A DNA stretch of 16,044 bases. It comes from Chloroflexota bacterium. GTDB lineage: Bacteria; Chloroflexota; Dehalococcoidia; Lucifugimonadales; JADFKI01. This document shows, one piece after another, positions 10,963-16,044 of the stretch. Both the position numbers and the translations under genes were made by a program. The notes under the pieces were generated by a model. That model was not told where the DNA came from. It did not search any database and saw only the letters and a list, made by a program, of their open reading frames with translations. The stretch covers positions 1 through 16,044 of the forward strand of contig JAGGDZ010000327.1 of the NCBI GenBank assembly GCA_024648655.1, written 5' to 3'. How positions within the stretch are numbered: position 1 is the first letter of the stretch; every line of letters starts with the position of its first letter.

Positions 10963-11031
10963 TGCTATCCCTTGTAGATTTCTGACATTCAAGGCAGGAT
11001 TGGGCATAGCCAGTTTAGGCGCGCTCCGACT

Positions 11032-11736
11032 TCACCTGCGACCTGCATTGCTCTCGGTTTTCTCCGGGTCTCTTTGGTTAGCTGTGTTTAACGACGCCAG
11101 TTGCGTTCGCCGGGTCAATCCAAGTTTGTGCAGGATATGACTCACATGATTGCGTACCGTATTCTCGCTAATGAATAATTGCTCGGCTATGTCTTTGTTC
11201 GTACAGCCTTCTACAATCAGTGGGAACACTTCAGCCTCTCGCTTGGAGAGCACTTCGGTCGTAGTACCGGGGTACGCGTCCTCCACAGGGTGAGTGTCCT
11301 CGTATCTCACTGTCCCTTTCAACCTGTTGAGCACTCTTGCCGTGACCATAGGATCCAGAAGAGACTCGCCACGCGCAACTACCCGTATCGCAAGCAGTAG
11401 TGTCCGGATGTCGGCGCGCTTGAGCAGGTAGCTTGAAGCTCCCGCTAAGATTGACGCGACTATGGTGTCATCGTCTATCTGTGAAGTGAAGATGGCTACT
11501 TTGGCATTCGGCAGCAGGTCTCGAATCTGGCGGCACGCTTCAATGCCGTCTATCCCTGACATTCGCATACCCATCATCACGACATCGGGACGAAGACGCT
11601 CCACATTGCTCAAGGCGGACTCGGCGTTGCCATAGTCCCCAATCATCACAATGTCCCTCTCAATTGCGACGACAGTTCTGAGTCCGACCCGTACCAGTTC
11701 GTGGTCGTCAACTACCATTAGTCTAATCTGATTCAT
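11032..11736 (-). CDS. NarL/FixJ-type response regulator lacking the phosphoacceptor Asp
   Basis: This is a 234-aa two-domain regulator. The receiver domain (about 3-120) has the acidic pair D10-D11, T84 and K106, but the residue expected to be the phosphorylated Asp is Gly56 (VVMMGMRMSGIDG, where the family has LMDIRMPG); the codon is GGT. The C-terminal LuxR-type helix-turn-helix (about 163-215) is intact: LSKREAEVFPLIVEG, NKDIAEQLFISENTVRNHV. No histidine kinase is encoded in the window, so it is an orphan here. It probably binds DNA, and a phosphorylation-independent or ligand-controlled mode is inferred from Gly56. It is divergent from the secreted-protein gene at 11902; the shared gap holds inverted GGACTA sites, suggesting control of both promoters. 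The ATG at 11736 has a poor ribosome-binding site. Confidence 0.93.
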   Translation of the reverse strand: MNQIRLMVVDDHELVRVGLRTVVAIERDIVMIGDYGNAESALSNVERLRPDVVMMGMRMSGIDGIEACRQIRDLLPNAKVAIFTSQIDDDTIVASILAGASSYLLKRADIRTLLLAIRVVARGESLLDPMVTARVLNRLKGTVRYEDTHPVEDAYPGTTTEVLSKREAEVFPLIVEGCTNKDIAEQLFISENTVRNHVSHILHKLGLTRRTQLASLNTANQRDPEKTESNAGRR

Positions 11737-11741
11737 TCGGG

Positions 11742-11818
11742 GGACTATATCACTAATAGTCCATTCGGACTACCAATTAACTACTGCGACCGCTCAGAAA
11801 TAGTAGGGCATATAGTCC
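11742..11818. promoter_or_regulatory. Candidate operator: four alternating GGACTA/TAGTCC half-sites
   Basis: GGACTA occurs at 11742-11747 and 11767-11772, and its reverse complement TAGTCC at 11757-11762 and 11813-11818. They form GGACTAT-N7-ATAGTCC and TAGTCC-N4-GGACTA dyads, and the outer two extend to a perfect 9-bp inverted pair GGACTATAT/ATATAGTCC. The cluster lies wholly between the divergent regulator (start 11736) and secreted-protein genes, as expected for an operator of a dimeric LuxR-type regulator. No clean -35/-10 pair was found for either gene. Confidence 0.5.
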
Positions 11819-11901
11819 TTTTGTCGGATACCCGAAATCTCCATCAGGGCATACTGTTGCTTCATCGATTACGGGCGATTGAAGTACAAGGAGGTACAGA
11901 A

Positions 11902-12558
11902 ATGGTTAGAAATTTGGTAGCAATGCTGGCGATGGCGATTATAATTGCGATGGCTGGCCTCGCCTATGACGCGGGTAGCGCGGCGGCGGACGAACCCGTC
12001 CCGCCCTTTAACACACCGGAGGATGAGTTGGCAGATTTCCGCGAGTCCGTCTATGAGAACGGCGGTGATGGAGAGGTTATGCTGGTCGTGGACCCAGACG
12101 GCAGCGCGGCAGGGGCAGCGAGCGCGACAGCCTCAAACATTACAGTCAACCCCTGGGGTTGCAGGATACGAGCTGAACGACCTCACCAAGCGAGCGGACA
12201 GCCCAAGCGCGGACACATTCGAGGCAAAGCCACGATTACTTGCCGCACTCTCCCGCCTGCCGGTCATGTAGCCACAATTTCGCAGGAACTCTCAAGGTGG
12301 GCAGGTTCGACCCACACGATTATGGCGGTGAATTACAGCGTATGCCCTTCCGGGCAGGGCGACCCTGACTGCTTTTCCAACAGGCTACGCAGTAGAGCGC
12401 TCATGCGAGGGTATGTGACAACACCCCGACACTGCGTAGTTGGCAAGAGATATAACTGGGTACACATAGCCGTCGCTACTCTGACCGTAGAAGGCGTGAC
12501 CTACTCAGGACTAGACGGTGACAATGCGACAATAAAATGCAAAAACATGGGCAATTAG
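11902..12558 (+). CDS. Small secreted six-cysteine protein of unknown function
   Basis: This is a 218-aa predicted exported protein. The ATG at 11902 has a perfect AAGGAGGT six nt upstream and begins a classic Sec signal peptide: MVRN, a hydrophobic core (LVAMLAMAIIIAMAGLA) and a likely cleavage after GSAAA before DEPVPP. The frame is open back to a TTG at 11821, but that extension has no ribosome-binding site. The mature part has six Cys (GCRI, ITCRT, SVCPSG, PDCFS, RHCVV, IKCKN), consistent with up to three disulfides, and alternating hydrophobic segments that look like beta strands. It recalls small secreted Cys-containing beta proteins in Actinobacteria, but I cannot name a family. It is divergent from the Gly56 regulator, separated by inverted half-sites, and is followed by its own strong terminator, so it is a single-gene, probably regulated transcript. 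Confidence 0.85.
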   Translation: MVRNLVAMLAMAIIIAMAGLAYDAGSAAADEPVPPFNTPEDELADFRESVYENGGDGEVMLVVDPDGSAAGAASATASNITVNPWGCRIRAERPHQASGQPKRGHIRGKATITCRTLPPAGHVATISQELSRWAGSTHTIMAVNYSVCPSGQGDPDCFSNRLRSRALMRGYVTTPRHCVVGKRYNWVHIAVATLTVEGVTYSGLDGDNATIKCKNMGN

Positions 12559-12569
12559 GCTGATGAACG

Positions 12570-12605
12570 AAGCGCCCCGCAGAACATATCTGCGGGGCGC
12601 TTTTC
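12570..12605 (+). terminator. Rho-independent terminator of the secreted-protein gene
   Basis: A perfect 12-bp GC-rich stem, GCGCCCCGCAGA pairing with TCTGCGGGGCGC (12572-12583 with 12589-12600), has a 5-nt loop ACATA. Flanking AA/TT pairs extend it, and TTTTCT follows directly. It lies just after the stop at 12558. Confidence 0.93.
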
Positions 12606-12665
12606 TGCGTCTGGGCATTGACCGAGAAATCCGCTACAATTCCTGAGAGCGAAAGGCGACAAGAG

Positions 12666-13604
12666 ATGACGAACACAGATGCACGAGTAGAAGCCCTTCT
12701 GAAATCCCTGGTTGGCTGTGATTTTCTGGTTACGGCAGTCGAAAGCGGGCTATCGCCGGAAGACCTTGCAAACCCAAAGATTAGCCTATCGTTGGCGTCG
12801 TCGTCCGCAGAGACCGTCAACATCCATAACTCTGACCACAAACTGCTCGCGGCTGAACTACCGCCTCTCGCAAGAGAGAAGGCAGACCAAGCACGCGAGA
12901 TTATTGAGCATCCGGGCACCGCGTGGTGGTTCAATGACATAGACCTCGACGCTCAGACATGGGCTTCGATAGTTTGGAATGACCACCCCTTCAAGTTCAT
13001 CTATGGCACTCCGCCTAATACGATGGCATGGACGCGACCGAGAAACCCGTCAAGCGAATGGGAGCGCTACGCACAGAAGCCTAGCAGCAACCAAAACCAG
13101 ACCACATCAACGCTGTATGGACCTAATTTGACATCCGAACTCGTAGCCTATGAGAATCGAACTGGGGACTACCATTGCGACTTCCCCCTTGCGCGGTGGT
13201 CGATTCGTTTCTTAGAGGAAGTGCGCGTGTTCGAGATTCACGGGCCCGCCGACTGGTATAACCTCTGCGTCAAATATCCAGCGAAGTATGAAGAGGGGCG
13301 GACTCGCCTAGTACCAAATTGGGGAGCGGTGGCAGAAGAGTGGGACGGCGTTCACCTGAGCTTCGGCGGTCTGTTGACCACAGAGCAGAATCGGCACGAA
13401 TCAATCTCAGGATGGAAGGGTGGATGGGCTATGCTGAACTTTTGGCATGCCGAGCAGACCTATTGGTTGCGCCCCCTGAAGACTGAATCCGAGCGGCAAT
13501 CTGACTTCGAGAAAGGCATGGGATACCATGAGATTGAAAATTATCGCTCTCATAACATTGGCTGGGATACAGGGACGCTACTCACGACCGATGGACATTT
13601 GTAA
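12666..13604 (+). CDS. Hypothetical protein, unknown function
   Basis: I do not recognise a named family. From the ATG at 12666 the product is 312 aa, soluble, with no signal peptide or membrane segment. Starting at the TTG at 12618 would add 16 residues, but that codon lies only about 12 nt past the preceding terminator U-tract. A purine-rich AAAGG lies about 10 nt before the ATG. The protein is very rich in Trp, especially in the middle and C-terminal part: TAWWFNDIDLDAQTWASIVW, ADWYNLCVKYP, PNWGAVAEEWDGVHLSFGGL, GWKGGWAMLNFWHAEQTYWL. The EEWDGVHLSFGGLLTT segment resembles conserved segments I recall from uncharacterised actinobacterial proteins. It is a separate transcript from the secreted-protein gene because a strong terminator lies between them. 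No terminator was seen after it. Confidence 0.78.
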   Translation: MTNTDARVEALLKSLVGCDFLVTAVESGLSPEDLANPKISLSLASSSAETVNIHNSDHKLLAAELPPLAREKADQAREIIEHPGTAWWFNDIDLDAQTWASIVWNDHPFKFIYGTPPNTMAWTRPRNPSSEWERYAQKPSSNQNQTTSTLYGPNLTSELVAYENRTGDYHCDFPLARWSIRFLEEVRVFEIHGPADWYNLCVKYPAKYEEGRTRLVPNWGAVAEEWDGVHLSFGGLLTTEQNRHESISGWKGGWAMLNFWHAEQTYWLRPLKTESERQSDFEKGMGYHEIENYRSHNIGWDTGTLLTTDGHL

Positions 13605-14048
13605 AGGAGCGATTCTCCCTATTGTCGCAGCCGTTGATTTGAGCCCGGCTAGTTGGCAACACTTTTCGTTTCAGTATTCCTTACACGCATTGAAGTGAGG
13701 TATCTTGTCCCCTCTCCCTTGACGGGTTTACAGGGTTATGTAAAGGTCATTCCCACTTGATGGGGACAAGCCTGCCCCTGTGCAGACAGGGGGATGGGGT
13801 GAAGTGAATTATGCCCAGCCCTAGATGGAGTACGAGGCGCGGCCAGAATGATGACGTTGACCAGGTATGAGAGGAAATTGGCGCAAAAGCGCCATGTTGG
13901 GGTAAAAAGCTGTATTGCGAAAGCGGCTCACTCTGTTACTGAGTCTCCATAAGAAAAAGGCGGGGCACCATACATCTCAATAAGGGCCAGGCATAAATTT
14001 GGGCAGAAACCCCAATTTTGCCCACCCCTACATGTAACCATCAATTCG
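13605..14048. repeat. Gene-free, repeat-rich region (repeat cluster B)
   Basis: No supportable gene lies in this ~445-bp gap. It holds a 9-bp inverted repeat CTTGTCCCC/GGGGACAAG (13704-13712, 13762-13770) and a hairpin CCCCTGT-GCAG-ACAGGGG (13775-13792). The inverted CTAGGGCTGGGCA element follows (13808-13824). Next come a hairpin TGGCGC-AAAA-GCGCCA (13879-13894), TCTCAATAAGG (13974-13984) and a TGGGCA/TGCCCA inverted repeat (14000-14005, 14019-14024). The reverse complement of 14016-14035 is related to cluster A near 10479-10503. It looks like a landing zone of small interspersed palindromic elements. Confidence 0.6.
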
Positions 14049-14077
14049 TTGACTTGCGGGGCTGCGTAGGCTATTCT
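14049..14077 (+). promoter_or_regulatory. Sigma70-type promoter of the thiamin operon
   Basis: TTGACT (14049-14054) and TATTCT (14072-14077) are separated by exactly 17 bp. Transcription would start at about 14084, just ahead of the TPP aptamer, which is the expected arrangement. Confidence 0.7.
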
Positions 14078-14098
14078 GAGCGCATAACCAAATACGAT

Positions 14099-14202
14099 AC
14101 GCAAGTTGTTGGGGGAGCTTAGGCAAGCTAGGCTGAGAGGCTTCGACATTTCGGAGCGACCCCTCGTACCTGACCTGGATAATGCCAGCGTAGGGAATGC
14201 GT
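14099..14202 (+). promoter_or_regulatory. TPP riboswitch (thi-box) aptamer
   Basis: The conserved thi-box segments are all present in order: GGGGGAGC (14111-14118), GGCTGAGAGG (14131-14140), GACCCC (14158-14163), ACCTGACCTGGATAATGCCA and GCGTAGGGAA (14168-14197). Helices visible are probable P1 ACGCA/TGCGT (14099-14103 with 14198-14202), P2 GGGG/CCCC, a P3 hairpin AGCTT-AGGC-AAGCT (14116-14129), an extra P3a-type stem GCTTCG/CGGAGC (14140-14157), and CTGG/CCAG around ATAATG (14175-14188). It senses thiamin pyrophosphate in the nascent RNA. The terminator at 14217-14255 is the expression platform, so TPP should cause premature termination ahead of thiG. Confidence 0.95.
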
Positions 14203-14216
14203 GACTACGCAATTCA

Positions 14217-14255
14217 CAGGCTGCTGGCACAACTGTCAGCAGCCTGCTTTTCTTT
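14217..14255 (+). terminator. Riboswitch-controlled terminator
   Basis: CAGGCTGCTGGCA pairs with TGTCAGCAGCCTG (14217-14229 with 14234-14246; one G-U pair), loop CAAC, followed by CTTTTCTTT. Its 5' strand contains GCTGGCA, complementary to TGCCAGC inside the aptamer (14183-14189), which gives a ready antiterminator. Confidence 0.9.
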
Positions 14256-14326
14256 GCGAGAACCCGTTAGTGCTATAATTGCCCACAGATTGCGACAGCG
14301 GTATGAGTTCCATAGGAGAATTTCAG

Positions 14327-15118
14327 ATGCACGACCCCCTTATTATCGGAGGCAAAGAGTTCAAGTCGCGCTTGATGGTCGGCACGGGGCGCCATCGCAG
14401 CATGGAAGAAATGGTCGCATCCGTTAAATCCTCCGGCGCTGAAATCATCACAGTCGCAATACGCCGTCTCGATCTCGACAACCCGGCCGAAAAGAATATC
14501 CTCGACTACTTCGATTGGGACGAGTACACTATTCTGCCCAATACCGCCGGCTGCAAGACCGCAGAAGAAGCAGTGTTCACGGCGCACCTTGCCCGTGAGG
14601 TAACAGGTTCTTCCTGGATCAAGCTGGAGGTCATACCTGAGCCGAAGCACCTGCTTCCAGACCCGGTAGGCACCTATGAGGCTGCCTGTCAGCTTGTGGA
14701 TGAAGGCTATACTGTGCTGCCGTACATCCACGCCGACCCCGTGCTCGCAATGCGCCTTGAAGACATCGGCTGCGCTACTGTGATGCCGCTAGGCTCCCCC
14801 ATCGGCTCGGGACAGGGCATTCTCACGCTTGACGAAATACGCCTGATAGTCGCGGACGCCAACGTGCCGGTAGTAGTGGATGCGGGCCTGGCGGTACCTT
14901 CGGAAGCGTCTCAAGCACTTGAGATAGGCGCTGACTGTGTACTCGTCAATACTGCCATTGCGCAAGCAGCAGACGCTGAACTGATGGGAGAGGCGTTCAG
15001 GCTGGGAGTGGAAGCGGGACGCAAGGCGTATATCGCCGGTCGCATCGAACGCAGGCAGGCAGCGATTGCGTCAAGTCCGACGGAAGGCGTCGCAGCCCCC
15101 GTCGGCAGCGCGACGTAG
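14327..15118 (+). CDS. thiG: Thiazole synthase ThiG
   Basis: ThiG is a cytoplasmic TIM-barrel enzyme that builds the thiazole phosphate of thiamin from 1-deoxyxylulose 5-phosphate, dehydroglycine (from glycine or tyrosine) and sulfur delivered as ThiS thiocarboxylate. The product is 263 aa, normal length. It shows the start MHDPLIIGGKEFKSRLMVGTG, the signature PNTAGCKTAEEAV, the Schiff-base Lys in WIKLEVI (K99), the phosphate-binding MPLGSPIGSGQGI, and VVVDAGLAVPSEA. The ATG at 14327 has AGGAGAA six nt upstream; the frame is open to a TTG at 14279, but that lies in the leader and lacks a Shine-Dalgarno. It is the first gene after the TPP riboswitch and is followed 7 bp later by the thiE-like gene. 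Confidence 0.97.
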   Translation: MHDPLIIGGKEFKSRLMVGTGRHRSMEEMVASVKSSGAEIITVAIRRLDLDNPAEKNILDYFDWDEYTILPNTAGCKTAEEAVFTAHLAREVTGSSWIKLEVIPEPKHLLPDPVGTYEAACQLVDEGYTVLPYIHADPVLAMRLEDIGCATVMPLGSPIGSGQGILTLDEIRLIVADANVPVVVDAGLAVPSEASQALEIGADCVLVNTAIAQAADAELMGEAFRLGVEAGRKAYIAGRIERRQAAIASSPTEGVAAPVGSAT

Positions 15119-15125
15119 GTGGAAT

Positions 15126-15776
15126 ATGCGACTCCCCTACCCTTCGCTCTGTCTGGTAACTGATCGCCGGCGCTGCAATGGTCGATCAATCGAGTGCGTG
15201 GTTGAAGCAGCCGTTGCCGGCGGAGTGAATATAGTTCAGTTGCGCGAAAAAGACCTACCCGCAGCGGAGTTGTACTCGCTCGCGTTGCGAGTCAAAGCCC
15301 TGGTAGGAGATCAAGTGCTCCTCTTCGTAAACGACCGAATAGATGTCGCCCTAGCGGCTAATGTGGACGGAGTGCAGTTAGGCGAAAACGCCCTGCCCGT
15401 CGAGGCCGCAAGGCGCATAGCCGGTGAAAATCTATTGCTCGGACGGTCTGTCCACAGCATCAGCGGGGCAATGGAAGCCGAATCGCAAGGAGCGGACATG
15501 CTTACGCTCGGCACAATCTTTCCCACCGCATCGCATCCGGGAGTACGCACAGGAGGTTCCGAGCTAGTCAGGGAAGTTGCAGCATCGGTTAGCATACCCT
15601 TCCTGGGCATCGGCGGCATCGACGCTTCAAACGCGAAGCAGGTGATCAAGGAAGGCGCGGCAGGAGTGGCAGTAATTTCAGCAATTTCCACTGCTCAAGA
15701 ACCGGCGCTCGCCGCAACAGACCTGTGCAACACCATGCGCGCGGCAATTGTCCCCCAAGCAGCCAGAGAGGCTTGA
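15126..15776 (+). CDS. thiE: Thiamin-phosphate synthase ThiE or thiazole tautomerase TenI-like protein
   Basis: This is a 216-aa ThiE/TenI-family TIM barrel. ThiE joins thiazole phosphate and HMP-PP to give thiamin phosphate; TenI aromatises the ThiG product. Features seen are VQLREKDLPAAEL, FVNDRIDVALAANVDGVQLGE, GRSVHS, LGTIFPTASHPG and PFLGIGGID. ThiE-like points are the REKDL and NDRIDVAL segments. TenI-like points are DGVQLG where ThiE usually has DG(V/I)HLGQ, no Asp at the usual second Mg-binding position after it (ENALP instead of QxD), and GRSVHS rather than GVSxHS. So the standard thiE label is kept with reservation. The ATG at 15126 has GTAGGTGGA upstream and lies 7 bp after thiG. 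The frame is open back to 15066 inside thiG, which is unlikely to be used. It is co-transcribed with thiG and thiS. Confidence 0.85.
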   Translation: MRLPYPSLCLVTDRRRCNGRSIECVVEAAVAGGVNIVQLREKDLPAAELYSLALRVKALVGDQVLLFVNDRIDVALAANVDGVQLGENALPVEAARRIAGENLLLGRSVHSISGAMEAESQGADMLTLGTIFPTASHPGVRTGGSELVREVAASVSIPFLGIGGIDASNAKQVIKEGAAGVAVISAISTAQEPALAATDLCNTMRAAIVPQAAREA

Positions 15777-15784
15777 GGCTAGTC

Positions 15785-15988
15785 ATGATTACGCTGACGA
15801 TAAACGGTAAGGAACGCGCTTTAGATGCGCCCATGCCCCTTGTTGACTACCTTGAATCGCTTGAAGTGAATACCCGCTTCATCGCAGTAGCGCACAACGG
15901 CATGGTAATCCGACGCGAAGAGTTCGACGACGTTACGCTCGGCGAAGGCGACGAGGTAGAGATTGTGCGCGCAGTCGGGGGCGGCTAG
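15785..15988 (+). CDS. thiS: Sulfur carrier protein ThiS
   Basis: ThiS is a 67-aa ubiquitin-fold protein whose C-terminal Gly is adenylated and converted to a thiocarboxylate that supplies sulfur to ThiG. It shows the typical start MITLTINGKER, the central LVDYLESLEV and VAHNGMVIRRE segments, EGDEVEIVRAVGGG at the end, and the required C-terminal Gly-Gly. The ATG at 15785 lies 8 bp after the thiE-like stop; the open frame upstream (from 15725) lies within that gene and lacks ThiS character. The order thiG-thiE-thiS differs from the common thiS-thiG order. ThiF or another activating enzyme and ThiO/ThiH are not in the window and may follow or lie elsewhere. Confidence 0.95.
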   Translation: MITLTINGKERALDAPMPLVDYLESLEVNTRFIAVAHNGMVIRREEFDDVTLGEGDEVEIVRAVGGG

Positions 15989-16044
15989 AGAGCCGAGAGC
16001 CTTCGCCTAAGGGGAAGGCTGCTTGCGCGCCCTATAAACGATTG

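Noticed and set aside
11945..12271. 108-codon alternative + strand frame inside the secreted-protein gene
   Set aside because: The main frame has the signal peptide, perfect ribosome-binding site and regular cysteine spacing; the alternative has none of these.
13928..14230. 100-codon minus-strand open frame covering the thi promoter and riboswitch
   Set aside because: It overlaps a clear promoter and TPP aptamer on the other strand, and the translation has no protein character.
15998..16020. Terminator after thiS (AGCCTTC/GAAGGCT hairpin)
   Set aside because: A 7-bp stem with a 9-nt loop and no U-tract; more likely an interspersed repeat, and the operon may continue past the window.

Overview
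The window reads as ordinary bacterial chromosome, about 16 kb at moderate GC. The protein styles best fit an uncultured Chloroflexota (Dehalococcoidia/SAR202-like) genome. That placement is an inference from remembered protein resemblance and from the type of intergenic repeat; no search was run. There is no CRISPR array, phage or plasmid module. The only mobile-element trace is a frameshifted transposase remnant.

Layout. (1) Positions 2-4940, + strand: the 3' end of a magnesium-chelatase-type AAA+ ATPase, then valS (valyl-tRNA synthetase), then an MFS transporter, all closely spaced. The short gaps before valS and before the MFS gene carry near-identical sequence blocks. (2) Positions 5058-10319, - strand: secA, then the PHP-domain DNA polymerase/3'-5' exonuclease polX, then an unrecognised protein that overlaps the end of polX. 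This block converges on the MFS gene. (3) Positions 10320-11031: a gene-free stretch holding the secA leader, interspersed repeats and the transposase remnant. (4) Positions 11032-13604: an orphan NarL/FixJ-type response regulator (- strand) whose phosphoacceptor Asp is Gly. It is divergent from a small secreted six-cysteine protein with a perfect Shine-Dalgarno and a strong terminator. A 312-aa protein of unknown function follows. The divergent gap holds four alternating GGACTA/TAGTCC half-sites, a plausible operator. (5) Positions 13605-14048: repeat-rich, no gene. (6) Positions 14049-15988: a thiamin-thiazole operon with a sigma70 promoter, a TPP riboswitch with a transcription terminator, and thiG, thiE (or tenI-like) and thiS.

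How the genes work together. ThiS and ThiG make the thiazole phosphate of thiamin. The ThiE-like protein either couples it to the pyrimidine or aromatises it. The riboswitch should shut the operon off when TPP is abundant, and a clear antiterminator pairing can be drawn. secA and polX are housekeeping genes. The accessory part most worth a second look is the regulator/secreted-protein pair at 11.0-12.6 kb, with its inverted hexamers and a regulator that cannot be phosphorylated in the standard way. The 312-aa orphan beside it is also uncharacterised.
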